Below are positions 27,371-38,174 of a stretch of 64,000 bases of DNA, one piece after another. A program made the translations under genes and the position numbers. Under the pieces are notes generated by a model. The model did no database searches. It was not told where the DNA came from and saw only the letters and a program-made list of their open reading frames with translations. The stretch is from Viscum album (Eukaryota; Streptophyta; Magnoliopsida; Santalales; Viscaceae): assembly GCA_963277665.1 (NCBI GenBank), contig OY728120.1, positions 421,792,138-421,856,137 on the forward strand, given 5' to 3'. Numbering within the stretch: the stretch's first letter is position 1; each line of letters starts with the position of its first letter.

Positions 27371-27934
27371 AAGCAATGATAAAAACTGGAGCCATTTTCG
27401 TGATTTATGTGGTATTTAAATCACCCTTTCAATTTTCACCAAATATATTTTTTTTGTTTAATTTTATTTAAAAATGAAAGCTAAAAATTATTATTCAATG
27501 ATGTTGTAAAATGATAATATTTTTAATTTATGAATCAATTACCCATAGGTGAAAAAATTACTTAATCACCCTTGTCTATGGAGCATGATGTTTCTATTAT
27601 TATAAGACATTTGAGGTGTTTTTAAATCAAATAATGTAGAGTTTTTGTTCAAAGAATTCATAGCTGAATTGTGGGAGGACATGAATAAGGAAATTTTTAG
27701 TGCGATGTCACATTAGAAAAATGAGTTATCCCATTATATTCTAGAACATTATCATTTTTACAAGGTCTATGAAGAGTCCCCATTAGTGTTCTGTGATTAT
27801 TATGAAGAGGTCCATGTAATGGAGGAGCCTAAATAACTATATCTATCTGCTACTACTCAAAACCTAGAGGTTCATTCAAATGAACATGGGATTTAAGATG
27901 TCCTAACATTGGGAGGAAAAAACTTCTTGATCTA
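27371..27934 (+). pseudogene. Unidentified protein remnant, cut by insertion of element B
   Basis: After about 27640 the plus strand reads F-I-A-E-L-W-E-D-M-N-K-E-I, then E-H-Y-H-F-Y-K-V-Y-E-E-S-P-L and D-Y-Y-E-E-V-H-V-M-E-E-P, with few stops. This looks like decayed coding sequence of element D. Element B was inserted directly after it, at ATCTA. No family was recognised. Confidence 0.3.
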
Positions 27935-30000
27935 TGTAAGAACTCAGATCATCTTTCCTAGTATGTTTTCCTTTTTCTAGTGTTTTTTAGGAAAAAGAAG
28001 AGTTTTTGTAAGATTCATAAGTACATGTCCTATACATTAGGAATACTTTTCATGTACTTTATGAGTACACATCATATACTCAGATATCGCAGGTAGTCGT
28101 GTGTTGGTTGTGTAGCGGCTATGCACATGGCCATGTGGGGGTGACCTGGAGGCTGCAAAAAATAGGGTTCAGTAATGGAAAGTACATGCCGTATACTTCA
28201 CATGTACCATCGTGTAATTTCTTTTGTTCATTAAATGCCATGGGGTCACGTCAAATGGACAAAACCTCCTTCTCCTTGGTCTGGTTCATCCGAGAGCTGT
28301 CGTACAACCACATTTCTTCTCCAAGCCCCCAAACCTCTGCCTTTTCTCTAATTTGACCACTGTAGATTGCATTAAGATCACCTCAGTAATCTCTTCCTTT
28401 TGCATGAGAATCAATTCCTTATTCCTCCTCTTCCTCAAGTTATCCTCGGTAGAACGTTTTAGACATTTTTGTAGATCTATGATATTATTGGGTGATTCAA
28501 GGCTTTAGGTTCAGTTATAGTGATCTCCCAACACTGAGGTTGGTGGTTTGGGCCATTCCGTTAAAATTCATTGAGTTATATATGCATAATTTCCAATACG
28601 CATGAATGGGTTATTGCACGTTTACTGTTTATTCCCTATTGTTTGACTGAAATGATTGTATTCTTGAGTACAAGTTGATTTATTATGAATATTGTTAATT
28701 TCTATTCTTTGGAGGTGTTTCTCATGCATGTTTGGTTGTGGCTATTTTGTTTTTCTTAGCCTGTTAGGCTGCCTTGTTTTTTCCATGCCAAGTATTGTAG
28801 GATGGACTGATCTTGTTTATCTTACATGCTGATATGTTTTAGACTGATAGCGAAGTAGTTTGTGAGGTTTACTGGGGCTGTTACATTTTTCTATAATTTC
28901 ATGACATACAAAGGGCCATGAGAACCTGGTGTACTAGAACATATAAATATTGTATGTAAGGGATTTCCATAGTGTCTTTATACTAATACGATGAAAGAAC
29001 ATATGGGGAATTTTCATATGTCCTTCCTCAGATTGTATGTTGTTTTTTGATGATAGGGATAGAAGGAATGTGATGTATGTTCTTATCTAGAGCGCATTTA
29101 GTTTCTGATACCAGACAATATGAGGAATTGATGACGAGTGCATCATCATTGAGTTTATGCTTAAGCTGCCCAGTGTGTTGCTTGTATTTCTAGGTAGGAC
29201 CAGAGGGGATAGACTGTGAGTACTCCTAGAGTGTTACCTTTTGTGTTTAGCTGCTTATATGTGTTTATAGGTAGGACCAAAGGGGATAGGCTATGAGAAC
29301 TTCCCATAGGGTTACCTTTTTATGTTTTCCTGCTGTGTTTAGTAGTTTCATGATATTTGAAACAGAATTCATTGAAACTATGGATTGTTTACTGTATTGT
29401 ACTTCATTGTTTACTAAATTCTGTATTTATTACCTGCCATAAATTCACTAACTGTTAGGAACAAATCTTGTGGTGGTTACCTACTAGGGTTTAGTCTCAC
29501 ACCCTATTTGGTCCATGATTTTGGGACCAATCATATTATATTGTTGTAGTTATAGATAAGGGAATGTTTCGTTCTGCTTCTGGTACTTGAATTGTTGTGG
29601 AGCTGGAGAGCGTTGGACCAATCTGAGGCTTGCGATGCTGAGGAGCTGTTTATCTTCTTTATTTTGTACATTGGTTTAGTACTGTTTGGATTCTAGCATT
29701 GTGATTTGTTGGTTTTCTTCTTAGACATATGTATCATGCATCATTCGTACATATGTGTGAACTAGTTTATTATTTCCAGTCTTATTATGTTTAATTTGTA
29801 CGGATTACTTCTGATTCTACATTTTGTTTGTTTACATCCATTGTGTTACACTTCCAATGAGGGCATAGTTTCCCCACTATCACAACCAAGGCCCTCTCTA
29901 CTAGTTGTCTTCCTTTGGCATTTAGGGAAATGCGCTTAAGGATATGTGACTGACTGGGTATATGGTGCCTCTGGGTGGCTTCCGAAACCGAGACATTACA
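27935..30000 (+). repeat. 5' LTR of gypsy element B (2066 bp)
   Basis: It starts TGTAAGAAC, as does the partner at 36127, and ends ACATTACA directly before the primer site. The flanking ATCTA (27930-27934) pairs with AACTA after the 3' LTR. Inside are TACAYG-type palindromes near 28022, 28044 and 28066, and a 77-bp internal duplication starting TAGGTAGGACC at 29191 and 29268. The two LTRs are well diverged, so this is an old insertion. Open frames at 28099-28508 and 29791-30129 are not gag-pol. Confidence 0.82.
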
Positions 30001-30003
30001 AAG

Positions 30004-30015
30004 TGGTTTCAGAGT
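30004..30015 (+). other. Primer-binding site of element B
   Basis: TGGTTTCAGAGT, three bases after the LTR end, matches the initiator-Met primer site TGGTATCAGAGC at 10 of 12 bases. Confidence 0.8.
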
Positions 30016-30689
30016 GTTCTTTTCTTCTTGACTTACTATTTGGAGCCTATAGTATGTGATATGACATAATAGGTGCTTGGTAATAAGTTGTGCCTTTGAG
30101 TATCTAACATGTGTACATGGAAATGCCAATTTATCACATTAATGAAATTTTCTGATTTTGTAATTTTACAGTTGATTTGATTTTCACTATCGGGTGACTC
30201 ACTTGTACCGTGCTATTATTGTTGATGTTATTGAGAATCTATTTCTGTTGCAACCCAATGAGATGATGGTATTCCATATCAGGCATCATATAAGCACTTT
30301 CTTGAAATAAGATTTCATGTATTCTTTCCATTCCATTTAGGGTTCATTAGCGATTGAAAGTTCTTGTGATAGATGTTTTGTAGGACATGCAGTCAATTGT
30401 TATAAATTCCTTGATAAAATAACTTCTATTTCATATGGTAGTGTTTGTGTGATTTTTTTCTTGAATGAATGCCAAAATATGGTTTGTGTGGTGTTATGGG
30501 CCCTCAGGGACTGGAATTTGCAGGATCATTGACTTTTTTACCTTGTTTATAACATTTTTATGATGAAAAACATTGATTCATGGGGTGTATGGGCCCCCAC
30601 GGATTGGAATTTGGAACTTTGAGGTTTTTTTAGTGTTTTTTTGGGTCTTGGAGAAGATTCTGAGACTTACTGTCCAGAAAAACCCAGAA

Positions 30690-31350
30690 TACACGTCGTG
30701 TAGTTTTGAATACATGCCTTGTGTTCTTAGTACAGGAAGAAAATGTTTTTCATAAGTACACATCGTGTACTGTTGGTACATGTCAGGTTTTCTCTAACTA
30801 GGTCCTTGGCTGTGTGGGCCATGGCAAGTGATAAGGATATTCTTGTGGTAACACGTTGTGTTCCGGTTTTACACGCCGTGTTGTGTTGACCCTATGTATG
30901 CTCGTGTGACTAACAACACAGATAGATAAATCTAATTATAAACACAATAGTTCCAATTTCAACACACTATGTAGATCAATCCATGAATCTAGCCATGTAT
31001 CTGACAACACGGGTCGGTGAATTTTTTCTGGTACACACCATGTCCGTCTGGAACACACCGTGTAGTTTCAGCCGTGTATCCAGCTGTGAAACTAAAATCA
31101 CGGGTCGGTGAAGCTCGTCTAGTACATGTTGTGTCTAGCACTAACATTTCATGTAGTCTAGGGTTAGGAGAACTATGTGGCCTATCAATTTAAGGGAACT
31201 CATAAAGGGGAAGAAGACTGAAGTACACGCTGTGTTAATGGACAACACACCATGTATGGGATGTTACATGACCAGTATTGGAAGAAGTAAATGACCACGT
31301 GAATGGATTATGGAAACACTCCACGTAGTGATTATACATGTCGTGTAGTC
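30690..31350 (+). repeat. Array of 91-bp units with paired 13-bp palindromes in the leader of element B
   Basis: Thirteen-base interrupted palindromes, best seen as TACACG-T-CGTGTA at 30690, occur in pairs. Start positions are 30690/30711, 30757/30777, 30850/30870, 30941/30961, 31032/31052, 31123/31143, 31224/31244 and 31315/31335. Members of a pair are 20 bp apart (21 in the first). Successive pairs are mostly exactly 91 bp apart (30850 to 31123 without a slip), with one step of 101 and shorter steps at the left. The array ends about 110 bp before the gag frame. Confidence 0.75.
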
Positions 31351-31458
31351 ATGTTTTGTAAAACTTGAATGTTTTAATTTTCCTGTATCCTTTTTGCTCT
31401 TATAGTTTTCAGTACATGATGATCTTGATCTATGTTGAATGTTTGACGTTGCAAAGTC

Positions 31459-32560
31459 ATGACGCTGATACGTCCTTGGGTAGTTCGCCATTTTCATGGC
31501 AGTGATCAGACTCCAGAAATGACTGATCGGGGACTACCATCAGATCCTCCGATTTTTCCAGTCTTTACACCAGTCATCATTTCGTACATAAGTGCTGACG
31601 CACAGTTCCGAGAGGGCTTTATGAGGTTCATGCAGACCTTCTGTAGTGTACCAAATCCTACCCCATCAATGGCACTATTTAATCCAGTCTTCTATCTGTA
31701 GAATCCTCCCACCACCACAAGGTAAGGATGACCCCAGGATATAGAGTCGTGGTTTGAAGACCTCATTTCTATCATTCAGCACCTGGAGATGCCTCCATAG
31801 TGGAGGGTGATGCTCGCTACTTATATGCTTTGGGATCCCACCAAGATATGGGGGGATGGGATCTCACAGACGGGACGCCAATAGGTTATGGCCTAATACA
31901 AGTTCTACCATGCCTTCTATGACTAGTTCAGGCCAGAGACTTTGAGGGTCGATTGAGAAATAGAGTTCATGAGTCTAGAGAATGGTACACTTTTGGTTAT
32001 AGATTATTCCAATCACTTCACCATGATGCACTGCATCACGCCTATTCTAGGAGGTGATGAGTTATTTGGAGCAAGGATGATCAAGGATGGTCTGAGGCAC
32101 GGCAATTGATCATAGGGGAAAATCATCAGGTTGACTTCTATCACTTCAATCGTCAACCAAGTGCTGATAACATAGCACAATATGAGGGATTCTGGAGTTG
32201 TGCGTTAGGGCGGATCGTCATCTAGAGTTAGTATTCATCCTACTGATAGCAGGAAGCATCATATGGAGTATTCACACAGAGATCTGAGGCGGTGAGAGAT
32301 ATATTATTGTAGCCAGGTGGTGTGCTACCAGTGTGGGTAGAGCGGGTATACGAGGCCACATTTCCTATTGGCCGAGTGGAGTGCCAATATTGCATCAAGA
32401 TGGGTCATCTTCAGCATTTCGGTCAGATATTTTCACCATCAATTGGTGATAGGGGTTCTTCTATGACTCCCCATTCAGAAGAAGCCCTACAAGTTTCTCA
32501 TCAGTCTAGGTACTAATGATCTTCTTGTTGTTCCAACCGAGGTAGAGGTCATGGTTGTGG
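31459..32560 (+). pseudogene. gag: Broken gag of element B
   Basis: The first open stretch, 31459-31701, continues with stops into D-I-E-S-W-F-E-D-L-I-S-I-I-Q-H-L-E near 31740-31790 and F-R-P-E-T-L-R-V-D..E-F-M-S-L near 31930-31980, the capsid pattern of plant gypsy gag. Two Zn-knuckles follow: C-Y-Q-C-G..G-Y-T-R-P-H-F at about 32319 and C-Q-Y-C-I-K-M-G-H-L-Q-H-F at 32380. In both, the final Cys is Phe; in the first the His is also Tyr. The start at 31459 is only the first Met of the open stretch. Confidence 0.78.
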
Positions 32561-32639
32561 TAGTCAGTCACCATTCTATCAGTGAAAGTAGGGTGGATCA
32601 GCTACAAGTGGTCAGGCAGGGTCACAGGGCTCTGTTATA

Positions 32640-33100
32640 TGTCATACCTTTGTATATGAGTAGACCCAATTGGAGGATGATCTCAGACCCTCTATAGATC
32701 GAGGTATAATCTTAGTAGCCTCAGTTTTAGCTTCATCTATTTTGGATACATGGGCTTCCCATAGCTTTATATATGTTTCTATTGTGGAGATCCTTGGTCT
32801 CTACATCCATTATTCTATGGATATCTTGAACATAGACAATCTGTTAGGTAATATAATGACTTGTGTACAACAATGAAGGAGTAAACTCTAGAGGTTGGTG
32901 TTTGACAAATTTTATGGGACCTAAATGTCCTAGAGATTACTTGTTATGATGTCATTATCAGAATGGATTGGCTAGTTCCCTTCCAAGAATTCGTTGACTG
33001 TTATCATCGTAGTGTGAGTTTAAATTTACCATAGGGTGGATCCTTTCTTTATAAGGGAGAATGAGAAGTCTAGGCGAGGAGAGAGGGACCCAAGAATCAT
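32640..33100 (+). pseudogene. pol: Broken protease region of element B
   Basis: Within the open stretch 32670-32876, S-S-I-L-D-T-W-A-S-H-S-F-I at about 32733-32770 is the retropepsin active site D-T-G-A-S-H-S-F with the Gly changed to Trp. A linker follows (C-Y-D-V-I-I-R-M-D-W-L near 32940) that resembles the I-L-G-M-D-W-L motif before RT in Ty3/gypsy pol. Confidence 0.75.
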
Positions 33101-33199
33101 GGGTTGGGAGGATTTACAGCCTACAATTTTAGTATATATTTAGATGACCAGGGTACTTCACATCTATACATTCCTCCATTGATGGATCAATTCATTGAT

Positions 33200-34530
33200 G
33201 TCCTTCTAGAGGAATTTTCACACTTTCATTTGGAGCAATAGGTGGACATTTTATTGCGCTTGTTCCAAGAGCAGCAGTGGTGTCCATTCCTCCTTATAGG
33301 ATGGCTACAGTAGTGTTTCAAGAGCACATGAAGTAGTTAGAGGAGTTAGATGCAAAGGGTTTCATCCAACCTAGTACTTCTCCTTGGTGTTCACCTGCCG
33401 TATTTGAGATGAAGGAAGAGGATACCCTCTAACGTTGTGAGGATTATCGAATGTTGAACCAGTTGACTATCAATAACTGATATGATTTACTAAGGATTGA
33501 TTATCTCTTTGGTTAGCTTCAAGGATCCCGGTTGTTCCTGAAGATTGACGTGAGATCTGGTTATCGTTATTTTCCCGTTAGACCATCTAATATACCTATC
33601 TCAGCCTTTCGGATCATTTATGGTCTATATGAGTATATGGTTATGCCAATCGGTCTCACGAATGCACCTGCAGATTTCATGGCACTGATATACCAAGTGT
33701 TCCATCCACACATGGATTCCTTCATGGTGTTTTTCATGGACGATATCATGGTGTAATCTCACACTCGACGCTACTATTCCAAACATCTTGAGATCATTTT
33801 GAATACAATGAGAGATCAACGTTTATATGATATGCTATGAAATTTCCACTTTTTGATGGATTAGATTCACTTTTTGGGTCATGTTATCTCAGAGACAAGA
33901 GTATCGATAGACCCACAGAAAGTGAGATAAGTAGTTTCTTGGGAGAAACTGAAGAACGTATTTGAGGTACAATGATTTCTAGGGATGGCTGGAGACTACA
34001 GACGCTTAATACAATACTTCTCACACTTATCAGCACCACATACAAGTCTGACTATGGAGGGTACGGAGTTTTTATGGTCAGATTCTTGTCAGTCAGCCTT
34101 TCAGGAGCTGAATGGGAGGTTGACTTCAGCATTGATACTAGTATTGCCAGAGCCAGACAAGAGCTATAACTTTTACTATGATGATTCATGTGTTGGGATG
34201 GGTGTTGTGATTATGCAGGGAGAAGGAGTCATTGTGTACATGTCTCATCAGTTTTGGTCACATGAGAGAAATTACCCGACACACGGTCTTGAGTTGGTGG
34301 TAGTTGTCCATGTATTACATTGATGGAGACATTATCTTATGTGAGAGCATTGTGTGGGTTTCACAGAAGAAAAATTCCTTATGGACATATTCACGTAGTG
34401 TGATCTGAATTTGAGATAGTGAAGGTTGGTTGAGTACCTTAAGTCTTTTGAATTTGAGCTTTCCTATACGCCTGAGAAGGGAGACGCAGTGGCTGATGTG
34501 CTGAGCAGGAGGATTCAGATACAGGCAGTT
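33200..34530 (+). pseudogene. pol: Reverse transcriptase and RNase H of element B, broken
   Basis: RT copies element RNA into DNA; RNase H removes the RNA. RT motifs in order are G-F-I-Q-P-S-T-S-P-W-C-S-P (33359), L-F-L-K-I-D-V-R-S-G-Y-R (33531), G-L-T-N-A-P-A-D-F-M (33651) and the catalytic F-M-D-D-I-M-V (33735), with both Asp present. The thumb/connection includes F-L-G-H-V-I-S-E-T (33872). The next frame (33985-34323) holds the connection and RNase H N-terminus, with Y-Y-D-D-S-C-V-G-M-G-V-V and N-Y-P-T-H-G-L-E-L. E-K-G-D-A-V-A-D-V-L-S-R-R near 34475 ends RNase H. Stops and frameshifts separate the blocks. Confidence 0.92.
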
Positions 34531-34679
34531 CAGACGGCCAGTAGTGAGTGGCAGCTTATGGCTATGTTATCTGAGATGCATTCGGAGGTGCATGACTAAC
34601 AGGGGCAGATGTTTCATTCTTCTTTATTTGTTACATCTTCTCTAATTGATCAAGTGTGAATGAGGAAGCTATCAGATTC

Positions 34680-36110
34680 AGAAGGCCTAGTCCTATGAGA
34701 AAGTGTGATAGGAGAGTACCATATTCCTGGATGTATTGTAGACGAGGATGAGATCTTGCGTTTTCATGGCTCTGTATGGGTGTTTGCAGCCATACATGAG
34801 GATCTGATGAGGGACTTTCATTCTGCTATTTGGGCAGTGAATCTTGGTGTCACCAAGATATATCGTGATCTACACCGCCAGTATTAGTGGCCAGGTATGA
34901 AGAGAGATTTTTCTAGTTTCATGATGAGGTGATCCACTTATTAGTAGGTGATGTTGGAGCATTAGCAACCTGCAGTTCCTTTGGAGCAGATAACCATTTT
35001 CACGTGGATGTGGAATGATGTTGCAATGGACTTCGTGACTTGTTTTCCGATCTCACCAGGAGGAAATGATGTAGTATGTTTTGTCATTGACAACTCATGA
35101 AGGTTTCCAACTTCTTGAAAATCAAGGAGACATTCACTGTTGACGAGTTGGGATGGTTGTACATCCATAAGATCATATATCTACAACGAAATCTACAATC
35201 GGTTGTTTCAAATAGGGATCCACGTTTTACTTCTCAATTTTGGGAGGGGCTATAAAAGGATTCGGGTATAGAGGTACTTTTGAGTATAGCATATAGCCCC
35301 AGACAGATGGCCAGTTTGAGCTTACGATTCAGGTTCTTGAGTACATTATTTGAGGATAAATCCTGGATTTTGGATGTTCTTGGGAGAATCACATTCCTCT
35401 TGTCTAATTTTCCTACAATAATAGTTTTCACGCTACTATTCAGATGACACCTTTTGAGGCTTCGTATGGTAGGCCATACCGATAACCCTTATGATAGCTA
35501 GAGGTAGGATTGGTAGTTATTCTAGGACATCATCTCATCCAGGCATCCACAAAGTAGATAGAGTTTATTCAGAAGTGGATGGCTACTGAACAAACTCCAA
35601 AGAAGTCGTGTGCTGGTCGACAAAGACGACATCTGGAGTTCGGTGTTGGGGATTTGGTTTTCCTGCATTTCACATCATGTTTGGGACATATATGCATCAG
35701 GAGACAAGGTAATCTTTCAACGAGGTATGTCGGGACATTTGAGTAGTTGGAGAGAGTTGGGTCTGTTGCATATCAGTTGCAGTTACCTCAGAGGTACTGG
35801 GATATGCATGACATCTTCCTCATTTCTCAGCATTGACGTTACTTCTTAGACCCATCTCATGTTTTCCATCGTGAGGAGGTTGAGATGGAAATGGATGCAT
35901 CTTTCAAGGAGATATCATATTTGGATTGTTTATTGATGTATGAATGTTCTCTGTGGCCATTCTATTACTCTGGTATGAGTGTTATGGCAACATAGGAAAG
36001 TGCAGGACGAGACTTGGAAGAGGGTGGTCGATGTACGATCGCATTTTTCAAAGCTGTTCCAGGTTTGTTCTTCTACGACGCCTTACTAGGGAAATTTAGG
36101 GATGAATTTA
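34680..36110 (+). pseudogene. pol: Integrase and pol C-terminus of element B, broken
   Basis: Integrase inserts the DNA copy. The H-H zinc part is at about 34800-34890 (A-I-H-E-D-L-M-R-D-F-H-S-A-I-W, then W-P-G-M-K-R-D-F). The catalytic core is at about 34990-35480, with W-N-D-V-A-M-D-F-V-T and A-P-D-R-W-P-V, the remnant of the H-P-Q-T-D-G-Q-x motif. From 35610 frames resembling the pol C-terminus continue to 36110, ending F-R-D-E-F-I-C-G-G just before the polypurine tract. Many stops. Confidence 0.82.
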
Positions 36111-36113
36111 TTT

Positions 36114-36125
36114 GTGGGGGGATTT
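36114..36125 (+). other. Polypurine tract of element B
   Basis: GTGGGGGGATTT lies immediately before the TGTAAGAAC start of the 3' LTR. The G-run with a T-rich end is acceptable for a decayed tract. Confidence 0.6.
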
Positions 36126-36126
36126 C

Positions 36127-38174
36127 TGTAAGAACATGGATATTCTTTTCAGGTATGTTTTATTTTTTTCAGGTTTTTTTGAGGAAAAATATGTGTTTCT
36201 GGAAAGATCCTAAGTACATGAAATGTACATTATGAGTATATACTATGTACTCTGTTACTGCAGGTAGTCATGTGATGGCAATGTAGTGGACATAAACATG
36301 ACCTTGTGGGGGTGACCTGAAGGCCGCCTAAATTGGGGCACATTAACGACAAGTACATTTGTGCACTTCAAATGCACACGCAATGTAATTTATTTTTTTC
36401 ATTAAACTCACAGGGGTTGGGTCTAAGGGGCAGAACCTCCTTCTTCTAGGTCTGGTTTGTCCGAGAGCTCTTGTACGACTACGTTTCTTTTCTGAGCCCC
36501 CAATCCATCGTTTGTTATCTAATTCTACCGTTGTCAATTGCGTTGGTATAACCTCGGTAAGCACTTCGTTCTTCTTGAGAATTGTTTTTTGATTCCTCCT
36601 TTTTCTTATGTTATCCTCATTTGATCATTTTAGGAGTTTTTTTAGATCTACAGTATTGTTGGGTGATTGAATGATTGAGGTTCATGTATAGAGAACTCCC
36701 AACACTGAGGTAGGTGGTTTGTGCCTTTCCATTAAAAGTGTTTGAGATATATGTTCAAAATTATCAATACCCCTGAATGTGGTATTGTGTGTTTACTATT
36801 TTAACCCTATTTTGGTCCTTCTATGCTTGTATGCATGAGTAGAGGTTTATTTCTTATGAATAAGGTTAATTGTTATGCTTTGGAGGTGTTTCTCATGCAT
36901 GTTTGTTTGTGGCTATTTGGTTTTTCTTATACTGTTAGGCTACCTTGTTTTTTCAAAGCCTAGTATTATAGGATAGAGTGATCTTGTTTATCTGACATGA
37001 TGATATGTTTTAGACTTCTAGCCTATTATTTTGTGAGGTTTACTTGGGCCGCTTCATTTTTCAATACATTCTTGACTTAAAGAGGGATGTGATATCCTAG
37101 TGTAGTATACCATTGGCAGAATAGATGTAAGGGATTTTCTAGAGTGTCTGTTTACTAATACGATGTGAGACCATATGGGAAATTGATATATGTGCTTCCT
37201 CAAAGTGTATGTAGATCCATGACGCGAGCCCCAGATGGTATGAAATGTAAGTGCTTCCATAGAGTGCCTTTAGTTACCGATACGAGTCTATAGGAATAAT
37301 TGACGTCGAGTGCATCTTCTGTGAGTCATTTCTAATGTTTCCTAGAGGGTTGCTTTTATTTATACGTATGAATAGAGGGGAAAGACAATAAGTACTTCTC
37401 AAAGGGTTACCATTTGTGTTTAGCTGCTAACTTGTGTTGCTATATAAAATTTGTGGGGATAGTCAGTGAGAAATTCACAGAGTGTTACTTATTTGTGTTT
37501 TACTGTTTTGTTTAGTTGTTGCATGATATATGAAACAGAATGCATTGAAACTGAGGATTTTTTACTATTGATTAATTAATTTTTTAATACTTTCTATACA
37601 TATTTCCTACCGTATATTCACTGACTATTAGGCACAGATCTTATGGTGGTTGACTATTTTTATTTAGTCTCACACCCTTTTGGTCCATGCTTTTGGTCCC
37701 AAACAGATTATACTACTGCATGTATTGATAAGGGCAAGTGCACTTCTACTTCTGTTACTTGACTTGTTTTGGATCTGGAGAGCATGGGACCAAGCTAAGG
37801 ATTTCAATATTAAGGAGATGTTTATTTGTTTTGTTTTGTACATTGGATTAGTACTATTTGTATTCTAGGATTTTGATTTGATTGGATGCTTCCTAGACAT
37901 ATGTATCATGCATCATTCGTATTTATGTGTGCTCTAATATATTATTTATAATCTTCCACTATTTACTTTGAATGGATTATTAATGATTCCGCTATTTCCA
38001 TATGTTTACTTCTGTTGTGTTACTCTGCCAATGAGGACATAGTTTTCCAAATATCAAACCCAAGGCCCTCATTGCTTGTCAGTATCCATTGGTGTTCAGG
38101 GAAATGTGCTTGATGCCATGTGACCTACTGGGTACGGGGTGCCATTGGCGGGATTTAATAGTCAAGAAGGTACA
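36127..38174 (+). repeat. 3' LTR of gypsy element B (2048 bp)
   Basis: Starts TGTAAGAAC and ends GAAGGTACA, followed by AACTA, which resembles the upstream ATCTA. Clear co-linear matches with the 5' LTR include GGGGGTGACCTG (36309 against 28138), GTCCGAGAGC (36459 against 28287) and TTCTCATGCATGTTTG (36889 against 28719). Confidence 0.82.

Larger units (their letters stand above)
27935..38174 (+). mobile_element. Ty3/gypsy LTR retrotransposon B (10.2 kb)
   Basis: A full-length but dead element with, in order, 5' LTR, primer site, a long leader with a 91-bp repeat array, gag, protease, RT, RNase H, integrase, polypurine tract and 3' LTR. RT before integrase places it in Ty3/gypsy. The 5-bp flanks ATCTA and AACTA match at four bases, consistent with a decayed target duplication. 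It is nested inside the D repeat pair. Confidence 0.85.

Noticed and set aside
28099..28508. Two overlapping plus-strand open frames near the start of the element B LTR
   Set aside because: The matching part of the 3' LTR (36260-36670) does not keep the same frames, so they are LTR sequence rather than genes.
29791..30129. Minus-strand open frame of 112 codons
   Set aside because: It runs antisense across the end of the element B LTR and its primer site, has no family motif, and is explained by the LTR structure.
33625..33819. Minus-strand open frame opposite the element B reverse transcriptase
   Set aside because: It is antisense to a clear RT catalytic block and is a shadow frame.
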